In this document: positions 6,009-13,626 of the stretch, in pieces
How positions within the stretch are numbered: the stretch's first letter is position 1
Layout: every line of letters begins with the position of its first letter
IMG/VR virus record: IMGVR_UViG_3300021963_000538
Coordinates: 1-27,318 of that record
DNA length: 27,318 bases
Reading direction: 5' to 3' (one strand)
From: a virus
The notes under the pieces: model-generated
What the model saw: the letters and a program-made list of their open reading frames with translations, nothing else
The model's database searches: none
What the model was told of the DNA's origin: nothing
Translations under genes and position numbers: made by a program

Positions 6009-6239
6009 TTATTCAGTTGGTGCTATAAAGATGTCTTGCTCTGGGTCATAGGAATACCCAATGCCTGCATATACGCCACGGATATTTCCGTTATAACTTG
6101 TACGCTTACAAGTTTGACCACGAAGTTCTCCGTAGTACGCTTCCCAATCAAAGATTCCACCTACTGCTTCATATTCATCACGACCAGTAATTACTTCTGT
6201 AACAATATTATTTTCATCTAAAAATGCATAATGTGCCAT
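6009..6239 (-). CDS. Small tail-associated conserved protein (76 aa)
   Basis: The 76-residue protein begins MAHYAFLDENNIVTEVITG and ends with NGNIRGVYAGIGYSYDPEQDIFIAP. The block [ST]YN-G-[NK]-IR-x2-YAG-IGY-x-YD-x3-D-x-FI-P recurs in many small phage proteins beside tail-fibre genes, particularly in aquatic phages. I recognise the pattern, but no biochemical role is established that I can cite. Here it sits between the glycine-rich adhesins and the 680-residue tail protein. Its ATG overlaps the adhesin stop by one base. It may be a fibre tip, connector or assembly factor. Confidence 0.65.
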   Translation of the reverse strand: MAHYAFLDENNIVTEVITGRDEYEAVGGIFDWEAYYGELRGQTCKRTSYNGNIRGVYAGIGYSYDPEQDIFIAPTE

Positions 6240-7093
6240 TAAACAGTCACCGTCCCTGTTCCCGCTGTAAACTGGTAAACCCTATAACCTGAACGAGATA
6301 CTGTTGAATAACTGTAAGTTAAACCAGCATCAATTGTAGTTAACGGACGATATGTATCTGGATATGCAAGAATAACAATGCCTGAACCGCCACCTTGGGC
6401 TGCTGCGCTTCTTCCGCAGCCACCACCACCGCCTGTATTAACAGTGCCTGGTTGTGGGTTATCATCGGCAGAAGTTCCACCTCTGCCTCCTCCACCAGAA
6501 CCTCCTGTTGGAATAGTTGTGCTTGATGATGCTCTACCTGCACCGCCACCGCCTGCTCTTGTTACTGCGGTTCCAGTAATTGAAGATGATAAACCATTAC
6601 CACCGTGTCCACCTGTGTCAGATGCAGCACCCGCACTACCTGCAGCACCAGCACCTCCACCTCCACCAGACCAAGAGTTAGATGCACCACCTGCATTACC
6701 TTGACCTGCTGGACTTGCAGCACCACCACTAAAGGTATTGTATCCAGCACCGCCACCAGAACCACCTGCAGTACCGTTAGAACCATTTCCTCCACGACCA
6801 CCACCTGTTGAGGTTATGGAAGAAAAAACTGATGCGTTTCCAGAAGTTGCAGCACCGCCTCCTGCACCGACAGTAACTGTAAAGGAAGCGCCAGAGTTAA
6901 CGGAAAATCCTGTTGATGTTAAATAACCACCAGCACCACCACCTCCATTAGATGCAGCACCACCTCCACCACCACCTGCAATTACAAGATATTCAAAAAT
7001 AGTAGGTGGGTAGTATGCTGCATTACCAGAAAGAAAAGAATCTGATTTATTAAGAGTCTTTAAACTTGAATTAGATATTCTTGTAATAGCCAT
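6239..7093 (-). CDS. Glycine-rich adhesin/tail-fibre-like protein, copy A (284 aa)
   Basis: After about 32 ordinary residues comes a strand, FEYLVIAGGGGGG. It opens roughly 200 residues dominated by Gly, Ala and Ser in GG-x-GG runs, interrupted by a strand-like FTVTVGAGG. The region closes with GGGSGIVILAYP, a standard end of the glycine-rich domains of phage fibres, and a 45-residue C-terminal beta unit ending GYRVYQFTAGTGTVTV. Glycine-rich phage adhesins (T4-like S16 gp38 type) fold as polyglycine-II helix bundles that display loops to receptors, so host binding is the likely role. The gene is a tandem paralogue of its upstream neighbour and is joined to it by a TAATG overlap. Receptor and virion position are inference. 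Confidence 0.75.
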   Translation of the reverse strand: MAITRISNSSLKTLNKSDSFLSGNAAYYPPTIFEYLVIAGGGGGGAASNGGGGAGGYLTSTGFSVNSGASFTVTVGAGGGAATSGNASVFSSITSTGGGRGGNGSNGTAGGSGGGAGYNTFSGGAASPAGQGNAGGASNSWSGGGGGAGAAGSAGAASDTGGHGGNGLSSSITGTAVTRAGGGGAGRASSSTTIPTGGSGGGGRGGTSADDNPQPGTVNTGGGGGCGRSAAAQGGGSGIVILAYPDTYRPLTTIDAGLTYSYSTVSRSGYRVYQFTAGTGTVTV

Positions 7094-7953
7094 TAAACTG
7101 TTACCGTTCCTGTTCCTGCCGTGAATCGATAAACACGATAACCTGTACGTGTTGGTTGGTCATAGGTCAATGTACCTGGAATTGATGAAAGTGCTGGATA
7201 TGTATTTGGATAGGCAATAACTACAATACCTGAACCACCGTTGTATGAATAAGGAGCACTTCCATTACCTCGACCACCGCCTGCTCCTGTATTTGCTGCG
7301 CCTGCTGTACTGGCTGCAGTCGCACCATTACCAGTTGTACCTGCACCACCAAAATCTGTGCCATTACCACCACCGCCATAATAAACAGTAGTTCCAGTTA
7401 TACTACTTGCAACACCTGGACCAGCGTTTTTTCCACTTCCAGCGCCGCCTGCCCCACCGCCACCTCCGCCAACATAACCATACATATTTCCATTATTGGA
7501 AACAGTTGCGCCAGGATAACCATCAACTCCAGCACCACCAGTATATGTTCCAGTTACGCTACCAGCAACATACGCACCACCGCCATTACCACCAGAAATA
7601 CCATTTGCGGAAATACCTGGTGTTCCATTTAATCCATAGCCACCACCAAGAGCAGTGACTGTGCTAAACACAGAAGACGCACCATTTGTGCTTGAAGTAC
7701 TGTTTGTGGGAGCAACAGTTACTGTAAATGTAGAACCTATTGGTAAGGTAAATAATGAACCAGTTTTTACCGTGCCACCACCTGCTCCAGAACCTCCACC
7801 ATATGCAGGGTTTCCCATTCCAATGCCACCAGCACCAACAACAAGATAATCAACCAATATAGATGGAAAGTAATACTGGTTGCCGACAAGTATAGAGCGA
7901 TACTTAGGGAACTTCTGAACTATGCTAGAAGTTTTGATACTGGACGCAGCCAT
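7093..7953 (-). CDS. Glycine-rich adhesin/tail-fibre-like protein, copy B (286 aa)
   Basis: The architecture is the same as in the downstream paralogue. A 35-residue lead ends in LVDYLVVGAGG and is followed by a glycine-rich core of about 200 residues. An internal strand FTVTVAP sits where copy A has FTVTVGAGG. The core closes with GGSGIVVIAYPNTY and a C-terminal unit ending GYRVYRFTAGTGTVTV. The first and last segments are much more alike between copies than the core. The core of copy B has more Asn, Tyr and Thr loops and fewer long Gly runs. A plausible reading is two receptor-binding variants, or two subunits of one adhesin. A GAGG site lies just upstream of the ATG. Confidence 0.75.
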   Translation of the reverse strand: MAASSIKTSSIVQKFPKYRSILVGNQYYFPSILVDYLVVGAGGIGMGNPAYGGGSGAGGGTVKTGSLFTLPIGSTFTVTVAPTNSTSSTNGASSVFSTVTALGGGYGLNGTPGISANGISGGNGGGAYVAGSVTGTYTGGAGVDGYPGATVSNNGNMYGYVGGGGGGAGGAGSGKNAGPGVASSITGTTVYYGGGGNGTDFGGAGTTGNGATAASTAGAANTGAGGGRGNGSAPYSYNGGSGIVVIAYPNTYPALSSIPGTLTYDQPTRTGYRVYRFTAGTGTVTV

Positions 7954-7956
7954 AGA

Positions 7957-8277
7957 CTACGCCTCATCGCCGAAGGCTGTGAATGTAAGGTTAGCAGTTG
8001 ATGCATATACTGTTACAACATCTGTAGCAGCAAGGGTGATACCAAGTGTAAGCGCTGTTGAATCAGATGCTCCGACTGTAATATCGTATGCTACATACTG
8101 TGAGTTAGCAAGTGTTGCTCCTGCTACACGGATTGCAACACGATATGTTGCTGCCGTTGTTGTGAGGTTAGCAATTACAAGTGTTGAGATTACAGCCGAC
8201 TTACCTGACGGTACTGTGTAAAGTGTTGTTGCCGTTGTCGCTGATGGGTTTAATTGCCCAAGTACTTTTTTAGCCAT
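7957..8277 (-). CDS. Small virion structural protein, beta-sandwich type (106 aa)
   Basis: The 106-residue protein starts MAKKVLGQLNPSATTATTLYTVPSG and continues with alternating hydrophobic and Thr/Ala strands (AVISTLVIANLTTTAATYRVAIRVAG). It ends LAATDVVTVYASTANLTFTAFGDEA. The order (GQ-x-P-x-A-[TA]-T..TLYTVP, then V-S/T-x-L-V-x-N, then LGITLAATDVVTVYA) matches a small structural protein family seen across phages near fibre genes. It is often just annotated as virion or head/tail structural protein. A clear AGGAG site lies 11 bases before the ATG. It sits between the repeat-bearing fibre and the adhesins. A fibre base, decoration or trimer cap role is possible; I cannot decide. Confidence 0.65.
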   Translation of the reverse strand: MAKKVLGQLNPSATTATTLYTVPSGKSAVISTLVIANLTTTAATYRVAIRVAGATLANSQYVAYDITVGASDSTALTLGITLAATDVVTVYASTANLTFTAFGDEA

Positions 8278-8300
8278 TGTTATTTCTCCTAGTTAGTTTC

Positions 8301-9761
8301 TTAAGCGCCCATCATCATAAAGATGTCAGCGGTAGGGTCGGTTGTTACTGAAGCCCAAGATGAAGTTGTTCCATCTGTGGTTAAATATTTGCCTGAGTTG
8401 CCAGTCTGACTTGGCACAACATATGCAGTTGAGTCAGTAGCCACAAGTGTCTTGCTTGAAGGAATTGTTGTACCATTAATTGATGTAGCAGTTGCTACTC
8501 CGAGTACTGGAGTGATAAGTGTTGGAGTGTTATCCATTACGAACTTAGTACCAGTGCCAGTCTGAGAGGCAATAGATGTAGCAGAACCAACGGAAGTAAT
8601 AGGACCAGTCAGGTTGCTAGGAGCAAGAACTACGTTATCAAGGTAGTACTTAGTAACTGCATCCTGTGCGTTGGTTGGGTCGCCAAGACCTGTAATCTTG
8701 TTGGTTCCCATAGCAAGAGCACCGCTCATTGTTGAGCCAGACTTGAGAACTACTGTATCTGAGAAGTTTGCTGTATCAGCCAAGGCTGCAGCAATCTCAT
8801 CTAATGTATCAAGAGTTGTAGGAGCACCAGCAATAAGGTTGTTGATTGCTGTGCCAACATATGCTGTAGTTGCTACCTGAGTAGTATTTGTACCTGCAGT
8901 AGCAGTTGGAGCAGTTGGAGTGCCAGTAAGTGCAGGACTTGCAAGCGGTGCATATGTGCTAGATGCTGTGCTAGTTGATAGTTTAGAATCTAACTGAGTC
9001 TGGACGGCAGATGTGACACCATCTAAATATCCAAGTTCTGTTGCAGATACTGTAGATGATGGGGCAATCTTTGACCAATCAATAGCAGCAGATGCGTTAA
9101 TGTCGCCATTTACAATGCCGTTAGTTAGCGCTAGTTTGCCATAGGCAATCTGGGCAGATGTGTTAATATCAGCATTTACGATAGTGCCATCTGCAATCTT
9201 GCCTGATGTAATAGCAGAGTCAGCAATTTTTCCAGTAGTTACATTAAGGTCAGCAATCTTGGCTGTAGTAACATTAGCATCTGCTATCTTAGCAGTTGTA
9301 ATATTTGCATCTGTAATCTTGGCAGTGGTCACAGCATTTGCTTGAAGCATTGCTGTTGTAATCATATCTGTATCTGTTGTTTCTAAAACGTTAGCAATTG
9401 TTAGACCATGAACAGAAGTGACATTATTGGCATGGTCATTGGCTTCTTGGTAATCCTCACCAATAGCCATGTGACGAACCTCAGCACCTGCTGAGTGAGC
9501 CTGTGCAATAGAGCCGTCAATTGCGCGTGCAATTGCTAATGTGTTACCAGATACAGGATTTGCTGATGAGGAATATACTTGTACAATTTCTTCAAGCGCT
9601 GTGTCTGGGTCAATGACTACAGTAAAGCGCTGACCAGCAGTAAGTGTTTTGCCACCCATAAGGGCAACAGCAGACACAACTGTAATAGAAGCACTAGATG
9701 AAGTAATCGCAGAAGCAAGTGTTGTCTTCTGTGAGCGGGATGAATATTTTCTGACTGCCAT
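8301..9761 (-). CDS. Tail fibre protein with decapeptide repeats
   Basis: This 486-residue protein has three recognisable parts. Residues 1-115 form a beta-rich attachment region (TVVSAVALMGGKTLTAGQRFTVVI, VRHMAIGEDYQEANDHANN). Residues about 141-200 are six decapeptide repeats of the form D-[AL]-N-[VI]-T-T-x-K-I-A, a beta-helical shaft pattern. Residues about 262-300 contain APLASPALTGTPTAPTA..TQVATTAYV, the lambda-like tail-fibre motif. MSGALAMGTNKITGLGDPTNAQDAVTKYY (about 344-372) is another widespread fibre motif. The C-terminal part ends IFMMMGA. The fibre is probably a trimeric shaft with a distal tip. AGGA lies upstream of the ATG. It follows the adaptor gene by nine bases. Confidence 0.85.
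   Translation of the reverse strand: MAVRKYSSRSQKTTLASAITSSSASITVVSAVALMGGKTLTAGQRFTVVIDPDTALEEIVQVYSSSANPVSGNTLAIARAIDGSIAQAHSAGAEVRHMAIGEDYQEANDHANNVTSVHGLTIANVLETTDTDMITTAMLQANAVTTAKITDANITTAKIADANVTTAKIADLNVTTGKIADSAITSGKIADGTIVNADINTSAQIAYGKLALTNGIVNGDINASAAIDWSKIAPSSTVSATELGYLDGVTSAVQTQLDSKLSTSTASSTYAPLASPALTGTPTAPTATAGTNTTQVATTAYVGTAINNLIAGAPTTLDTLDEIAAALADTANFSDTVVLKSGSTMSGALAMGTNKITGLGDPTNAQDAVTKYYLDNVVLAPSNLTGPITSVGSATSIASQTGTGTKFVMDNTPTLITPVLGVATATSINGTTIPSSKTLVATDSTAYVVPSQTGNSGKYLTTDGTTSSWASVTTDPTADIFMMMGA
9162..9341 (-). repeat. Six 30-base units encoding fibre-shaft decapeptides
   Basis: Codons 141-200 of the fibre gene encode six consecutive ten-residue units (ANAVTTAKIT, DANITTAKIA, DANVTTAKIA, DLNVTTGKIA, DSAITSGKIA, DGTIVNADIN). 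The middle units are best conserved and the outer ones have drifted. The regular ten-residue period with K-I-A-D turns fits a beta-helical or triple-beta shaft. Confidence 0.8.
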
Positions 9762-9770
9762 TGACGGTTC

Positions 9771-10694
9771 CTATCGGCTGTAGTGAATACGTGGGGGATA
9801 CTGCTGTTGCTGTGCTTGAACTTCTTCTGCCAAGCGTGTAGCGTAAAGTTGGTATAGTGCTCTTGTTGCTGTATTACCCGAACCATATGTACGCTTAGCA
9901 TCAATCTCATCAGCCTGTGGGCTAGTAAGAGCATTACGTGCAGGGTCAAGGAATGATAGGAGGCGGTATGCCGCTCCAAGTACTACTACATCTCGAAGAG
10001 ATTCAGGCAGCCCCGTCTGTGCTGTAAATGAATCCTCAGATGTTTCGCTTAGTGTTGATGGTGATGTTGCATAAGTAACATTGACCTTACGACCAGAATG
10101 GATACGACGGTCATTAATTGTTACTGTCTGTGCTGTAGCACCCCAAGTAGTAGCATCAGGAGATGAATCCCAAGACCACTTAGTAATAGGAATCCAGCGC
10201 TTACTAGCGCCAATTTCTTCCCAAGACATACGTAGGATGTTCTGGATATTCTTACCAGTAAATGCATATGTATCTACAACTGGGTTGTAGGTAAATGATG
10301 TGTTCTTAGCAGCAAAGATAGACGAGCCAATGGCTCGGATAGTATCTTGAATTGCACGCTTAACAGAGTGACGTGGGAATGTAGGAGCAATAACCACTCG
10401 GTCTCCTGCTGCATGCTCGTCTGCAGTTGTACCCATAAATCCACGACCATACGGTGGAACCGTAGCAGTCTTAGAGATGCGGTCATAGTCATCAATCCAG
10501 ATTAGTTCATCACCAATCTGAACCATGCCTTTGCCTACATTGTCCTCATTAAGTGAGAATGTTGTAGGCGCAGACAATGTAGATGTTGTGGTTGTAATAG
10601 CAGATGTAAGGTGAGTAGTACGGTCTTGCTGGAGTGTATAACCAGCAAGATTCATAGTTACCTCATCAACTAAATCGTTTAGAGTTACTGTCAC
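9771..10694 (-). CDS. Head-to-tail adaptor / neck protein candidate (307 aa)
   Basis: The N-terminal helix (LNDLVDEVTMNLAGY) is followed by a beta domain containing GDELIWIDDYDRISKTATV, and by PYGRGFMGTTADEHAAGDRVV at about 77-97. The C-terminal half has LPESLRDVVVLGAAYRLLSFLDPARN (about 228-253) and a long amphipathic helix near the end. I recognise this arrangement from actinophage proteins usually placed at the head-tail junction. The gene stands between capsid-side genes and fibre genes, which supports a connector role. The start is GTG at 10694 and overlaps the stop of the basic 424-residue gene in a GTGA, with AAAGG upstream. An alternative is a fibre-attachment or tail tubular protein. 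Confidence 0.55.
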   Translation of the reverse strand: MTVTLNDLVDEVTMNLAGYTLQQDRTTHLTSAITTTTSTLSAPTTFSLNEDNVGKGMVQIGDELIWIDDYDRISKTATVPPYGRGFMGTTADEHAAGDRVVIAPTFPRHSVKRAIQDTIRAIGSSIFAAKNTSFTYNPVVDTYAFTGKNIQNILRMSWEEIGASKRWIPITKWSWDSSPDATTWGATAQTVTINDRRIHSGRKVNVTYATSPSTLSETSEDSFTAQTGLPESLRDVVVLGAAYRLLSFLDPARNALTSPQADEIDAKRTYGSGNTATRALYQLYATRLAEEVQAQQQQYPPRIHYSR

Positions 10695-11965
10695 TTTCTG
10701 CCTTTCTTTGCTGCTTGCTCCATGGCTGCTTTCATTCTATCTGCAATTTCTTTAATTTGTCGTTGTTCAAGAACTTTACGCTGGTTAGCGGTTGCTTTAG
10801 CAACTTTTCTTGGATTACCAGATTTAACTGCTTCGGCAACTTTTGTCCGCTTACCTGGACGTATTCTTTCTTTAGCAGATACTTTAGGGTTTTCGAGTGC
10901 AGATATAGAACGGCTTGCTAATCTATCTGCCTCGTAATCGTTATTAGATGAACGAGAAGATTGACGTGGACGCTCTTCCACACCCTTAGTAATACGCTGG
11001 TCAATAGAACGTGGTTCTGCTGCTCCACCTCTAGCAGACGGAGCGCTTCTATCGCCAAAGCGAATGTTATAGTATCTTTGAAGAATCTCTTCACTGCGAG
11101 CATCTGTTCTGTTTGGACCAGAACCCTGCTTAGATGTACTTTTTGTACGAGAAGGATTGACACGAATTGTTAACGCATTACGCAATCTATCTCGGTTAGC
11201 CTTTGCCTTATCTGCACGAACATCTGCAGCCTTGCGTGGAGCAACCTTGCGAACAGTTATAGCACTGCCCTTTTCCTTAGGATTAATTTTCTTAAGTGGC
11301 GCTTGAACGTTTACTTTTTCTGTAGACCTAGATGTTGCTGGTGTTCTATAGGCAGTAACGGTTTTTGAAATTGTAGGTGGTTTTTCACCCTTGCGACTTG
11401 GACCTTCTAAACGTTTTGTAAGTTTAACAGTAGTTTTTTGAGTTGGTCCTTCTGCACGGACTGTACCTTTACCACCAGATGTTCTTGTTGTTACACGAAC
11501 AAATGGCTTAGGAGCAGTTCCTCGAATTGCACCAGTACCAGTAGTTGTTGATGAGCCACCAGGCTTACTGCTCATACCTTTAACGGCTTCAAATACATCA
11601 GCCCTTGAAGTTTTCTTTTTACCCTGTCCAGTAGTGGTGCGAAGTCCGCCACCACGATTTGGCGTTGGATTACCAGATTTAATTCTAGAGCCAAGTGAAG
11701 CAGGGCTTACTTTTACTTTATCACCAGCACGTGACTTCTGTGTTTTATTGCGTACCGCTAAACGCTCACTAGCAACCTGTCGTGCTCGCTCTCTACCAGC
11801 AGCATAGTCGTATCCCTTTTTAGGGGCACGCACAGCCTTACTAGTAGTTCTAGCACGTGTTACTACACGTCCACCACCAATACCAGTTGCGCCGCCTTTT
11901 GCGCCGCCTCCACCTGGTGATACAAGCGGGTCTTGCAACCTTCTACCTGGTCTGCGAATTGCCAT
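10691..11965 (-). CDS. Large Lys/Arg-rich disordered protein with RRPxRR N-terminal motif (424 aa)
   Basis: This 424-residue protein is low-complexity and strongly basic along its length, rich in Lys, Arg, Ser, Thr, Gly and Pro with few aromatics. It looks intrinsically disordered until a helical Lys/Ala/Glu-rich end (about 370-424). I start it at the ATG at 11965, not at an earlier GTG: this ATG forms the TAATG overlap used throughout the operon. It also gives the N-terminus MAIRRPGRRLQDPLVSPGG, which matches that of the 188-residue basic protein beside the portal. No enzyme or known domain is visible. It is the last of five consecutive basic genes between capsid and adaptor. A packaged DNA-condensing protein, or one lining the capsid interior, is the favoured guess. 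Function unproven. Confidence 0.75.
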   Translation of the reverse strand: MAIRRPGRRLQDPLVSPGGGGAKGGATGIGGGRVVTRARTTSKAVRAPKKGYDYAAGRERARQVASERLAVRNKTQKSRAGDKVKVSPASLGSRIKSGNPTPNRGGGLRTTTGQGKKKTSRADVFEAVKGMSSKPGGSSTTTGTGAIRGTAPKPFVRVTTRTSGGKGTVRAEGPTQKTTVKLTKRLEGPSRKGEKPPTISKTVTAYRTPATSRSTEKVNVQAPLKKINPKEKGSAITVRKVAPRKAADVRADKAKANRDRLRNALTIRVNPSRTKSTSKQGSGPNRTDARSEEILQRYYNIRFGDRSAPSARGGAAEPRSIDQRITKGVEERPRQSSRSSNNDYEADRLASRSISALENPKVSAKERIRPGKRTKVAEAVKSGNPRKVAKATANQRKVLEQRQIKEIADRMKAAMEQAAKKGRK

Positions 11966-12249
11966 TACCACTTCACCTTATCTGCCCAGTATGCTGCGCT
12001 TAGTTTGCCTTTAGAGATGTTAGAAGCGTGTCGTGCTTTAAACGACTTGCGACGAGCAGCATAGGATGCTGACTCTCCAGCCTTCTTAGGAGAACCGCTA
12101 ACACCTTGCTGACCAAAACGGATGGTCTTAACTGTGCTACCTTCTTTAGCCACAACTACGTGTGACTTCTTAGGATGGTTTGGTGTACGTTTTGGCTTGT
12201 TGTAGCCAGCCACACCTGCCCTTGTTAGGCGAGAGTCTTTTTTATTCAT
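11965..12249 (-). CDS. Conserved small basic phage protein (94 aa)
   Basis: The 94-residue product reads MNKKDSRLTRAGVAGYNKPKRTPNHP, then KSHVVVAKEG and TIRFGQQGVSGSP, and then a basic helical end, RRKSFKARHASNISKGKLSAAYWADKVKW. The blocks KRTP-x-HP-x-KSH-x-VVAKEG, IRFGQQG and SFKARH...I-KGK-SAAYWA-KVKW recur in phages from several environments. To my knowledge the function is unknown, and I do not name a Pfam family with confidence. It overlaps the 131-residue gene by four bases (ATGA) and the 424-residue gene by one. Its place in the basic-protein block suggests a virion or genome-packaging association. It lacks enzymatic motifs. Confidence 0.75.
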   Translation of the reverse strand: MNKKDSRLTRAGVAGYNKPKRTPNHPKKSHVVVAKEGSTVKTIRFGQQGVSGSPKKAGESASYAARRKSFKARHASNISKGKLSAAYWADKVKW

Positions 12250-12641
12250 CTGAACTTAGCCGTCTTCTTTGCTATAGATTTTGGTTGTCTTACAAATTGC
12301 TTGCCTTTGGCTGCACCAGCCCGCTTTGCAGCGGTGGTTTTAGCGTACTCAGAGGCCGATAGAGCCGCTCTAGCCTTCTTGGGTAGGTAACGCTCACCAG
12401 TAGCCTTAGACCCTTGTGTGCTGGGCTTGCCTGACTTTGTACCCCAGTCCTCTTTAGTCCACTTGGACAGTGAGGATTGAGCCTTGGTCTTGCTACCTGA
12501 GTAGCCACCGCCTGCTTTCTTATAAGCCTGAGCCAGTAACTGAGCCTTGCGAGCAGACCATTGACCAGGCTTACCGCCCTTAGAACCAGACATAATCTGG
12601 TTCTTTAGGCGTTCACGTAAGGCTGTCTTGGTGTATGCCAT
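12246..12641 (-). CDS. DUF5872-like basic protein (131 aa)
   Basis: The 131-residue protein carries QWSARKAQLLAQAYKKAGGGYSG (about 27-49) followed by SLSKWTKEDWGTKSGKPS. A conserved stretch, ATGERYLPKKARAALSASEYAKTTAAKR, and a basic tail complete it. The WSARKAQL..YK-x-GGGY, KWT-x-EDW-TKSGKPS and ERYLP..A...LS..EYA.TT..K blocks fit a protein of unknown function that I associate with DUF5872, found in phages and in large eukaryotic viruses. The spread over unrelated large DNA viruses hints at a general virion or genome-handling task, but no activity is established. It follows the 44-residue basic gene (its ATG precedes by one base) and overlaps the next gene in ATGA. The DUF number is from memory. 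Confidence 0.7.
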   Translation of the reverse strand: MAYTKTALRERLKNQIMSGSKGGKPGQWSARKAQLLAQAYKKAGGGYSGSKTKAQSSLSKWTKEDWGTKSGKPSTQGSKATGERYLPKKARAALSASEYAKTTAAKRAGAAKGKQFVRQPKSIAKKTAKFR

Positions 12642-12776
12642 TTACTTCTTCTTGCCCATCCTCTTGGTAACAGCCTTCTTCATGCCATATTCCTTCATGC
12701 GCATAGCCATAGACTCATTCTTTTCATGCTTCTTCTTGGCTGGCATTGAACTGTACTTCTCGCCCTTAACTGACAT
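12642..12776 (-). CDS. Tiny Lys/Met-rich basic protein (44 aa)
   Basis: A 44-residue frame runs from an ATG at 12776 to a TAA at 12642-12644. It contains 13 Lys, 2 Arg and 7 Met. The latter part, MAMRMKEYGMKKAVTKRMGKKK, can form an amphipathic basic helix. Its ATG overlaps the upstream stop by one base (TAATG), and the next ATG starts immediately after its stop. The exact fit between neighbours and the shared basic character support a real gene. No family recognised. It resembles small protamine-like or DNA-binding peptides in composition only. Confidence 0.7.
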   Translation of the reverse strand: MSVKGEKYSSMPAKKKHEKNESMAMRMKEYGMKKAVTKRMGKKK

Positions 12777-13177
12777 TACATACCTCGCTTTACAGGAGTT
12801 CCACGACGACGTGGCTTCACTTCATTTTTCTTTCTAATTCCTGGAAGAGTCTTAGGGCCAACCTTGACTCCCTTAGGCTGAATAGCAGGAACTGCGCCAC
12901 GTGTTGTACGTGTGCGTGAAGTAGATTGTGCTGTTCGACGAGCAGAAGAACCCTTGCCTACAACAATCTGCTTACCTGATGCGTCGTAACGACGACCCTG
13001 CAATACAGCACCAGCAAGTTGTCCTGCTTCCTTCTTGACATTTGATGGACCAATCTTGATTCCTTTAGGAAGTGGTCGGTTTCCATTTAAATACTTATCA
13101 ACAGCATTACTTGCGCTTCTTGCTGTCTGCTTTACTTCCTTAACAACATTGCCAAGGTAATTAACTTTCTTAGCCAT
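12776..13177 (-). CDS. Basic protein with duplicated PKG[IV]K[IV]GP motif (133 aa)
   Basis: The 133-residue protein has a short helical start (MAKKVNYLGNVVKEVKQTARSASNAVDKYL), then a motif PKGIKIGP at 37-44 that returns as PKGVKVGP at 101-108. Between them lies a Ser/Arg/Thr-rich section with ARRTAQSTSRTRTTRG. The end is strongly basic (RKKNEVKPRRRGTPVKRGM). The duplicated octapeptide suggests two copies of one binding element. It overlaps both neighbours by one base (TAATG on each side) and opens the run of five consecutive basic genes after the capsid gene. Function unknown; a DNA- or capsid-binding virion component is a reasonable inference. Confidence 0.7.
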   Translation of the reverse strand: MAKKVNYLGNVVKEVKQTARSASNAVDKYLNGNRPLPKGIKIGPSNVKKEAGQLAGAVLQGRRYDASGKQIVVGKGSSARRTAQSTSRTRTTRGAVPAIQPKGVKVGPKTLPGIRKKNEVKPRRRGTPVKRGM

Positions 13178-13626
13178 TAGACTGCTCCTACTTCTGTTAG
13201 TGATGTAACTGATTCTTTAGTAATTGATTGTGCTGTTGTTGCGTCTGTATCTGCATCAAAGGCTCTGCCCATAACGTCAGAGGCTTCTACTGCGGCTCTA
13301 ACATGAGCCATAGTTGTACCAGCAGGCTGGATACCTTGAGCACGTGCTGCACGATACGCATCTAGTTCTCCGTGCCACTTTTTATTTGACATCATTTTCT
13401 GTGAACTAGCATCACCAGTATTTAGTTGTAGTCCTCTAGCCTTGCAGCCAAAGCACGGATTATCGTCACACTCAGTGTGGTCGATACTTGCTACCTGAGC
13501 CTCATGTGGAAACGGCTTAGGTGATGTCTCATCACACAAAACGCAATCGTAGGCTGATGGAACAAAATCATGGTTGTCATTAAATGACCATTCAGTAACT
13601 CGGCTAATATGATGGCACTTAGTCAT
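13177..13626 (-). CDS. Cysteine-bearing conserved actinophage protein (149 aa)
   Basis: The 149-residue protein contains Cys4, a Cys28-x2-Cys31 pair and a Cys53/Cys58-x2-Cys61 group, with nearby histidines (5, 6, 41, 50). It looks like a treble-cleft or ribbon-like zinc site. The segment DDNPCFGCKARGLQLNTGDAS, followed by KKWHGELDAYRAARAQGIQPAGTT, is a combination I recognise from actinophage structural-region genes of unknown function. The C-terminal 40 residues are Thr/Ser/Val-rich and probably flexible. It overlaps the upstream 85-residue gene by four bases and the downstream basic gene by one. A zinc-stabilised adaptor or assembly protein is possible. Confidence 0.65.
   Translation of the reverse strand: MTKCHHISRVTEWSFNDNHDFVPSAYDCVLCDETSPKPFPHEAQVASIDHTECDDNPCFGCKARGLQLNTGDASSQKMMSNKKWHGELDAYRAARAQGIQPAGTTMAHVRAAVEASDVMGRAFDADTDATTAQSITKESVTSLTEVGAV

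Noticed and set aside
6378-6926. Long rightward open frames rich in Pro or in Cys/Thr opposite the glycine-rich genes
   Set aside because: They are antisense shadows of GGx-repeat codons (GGN read backwards gives NCC). The leftward frames have known fibre motifs and operon overlaps.
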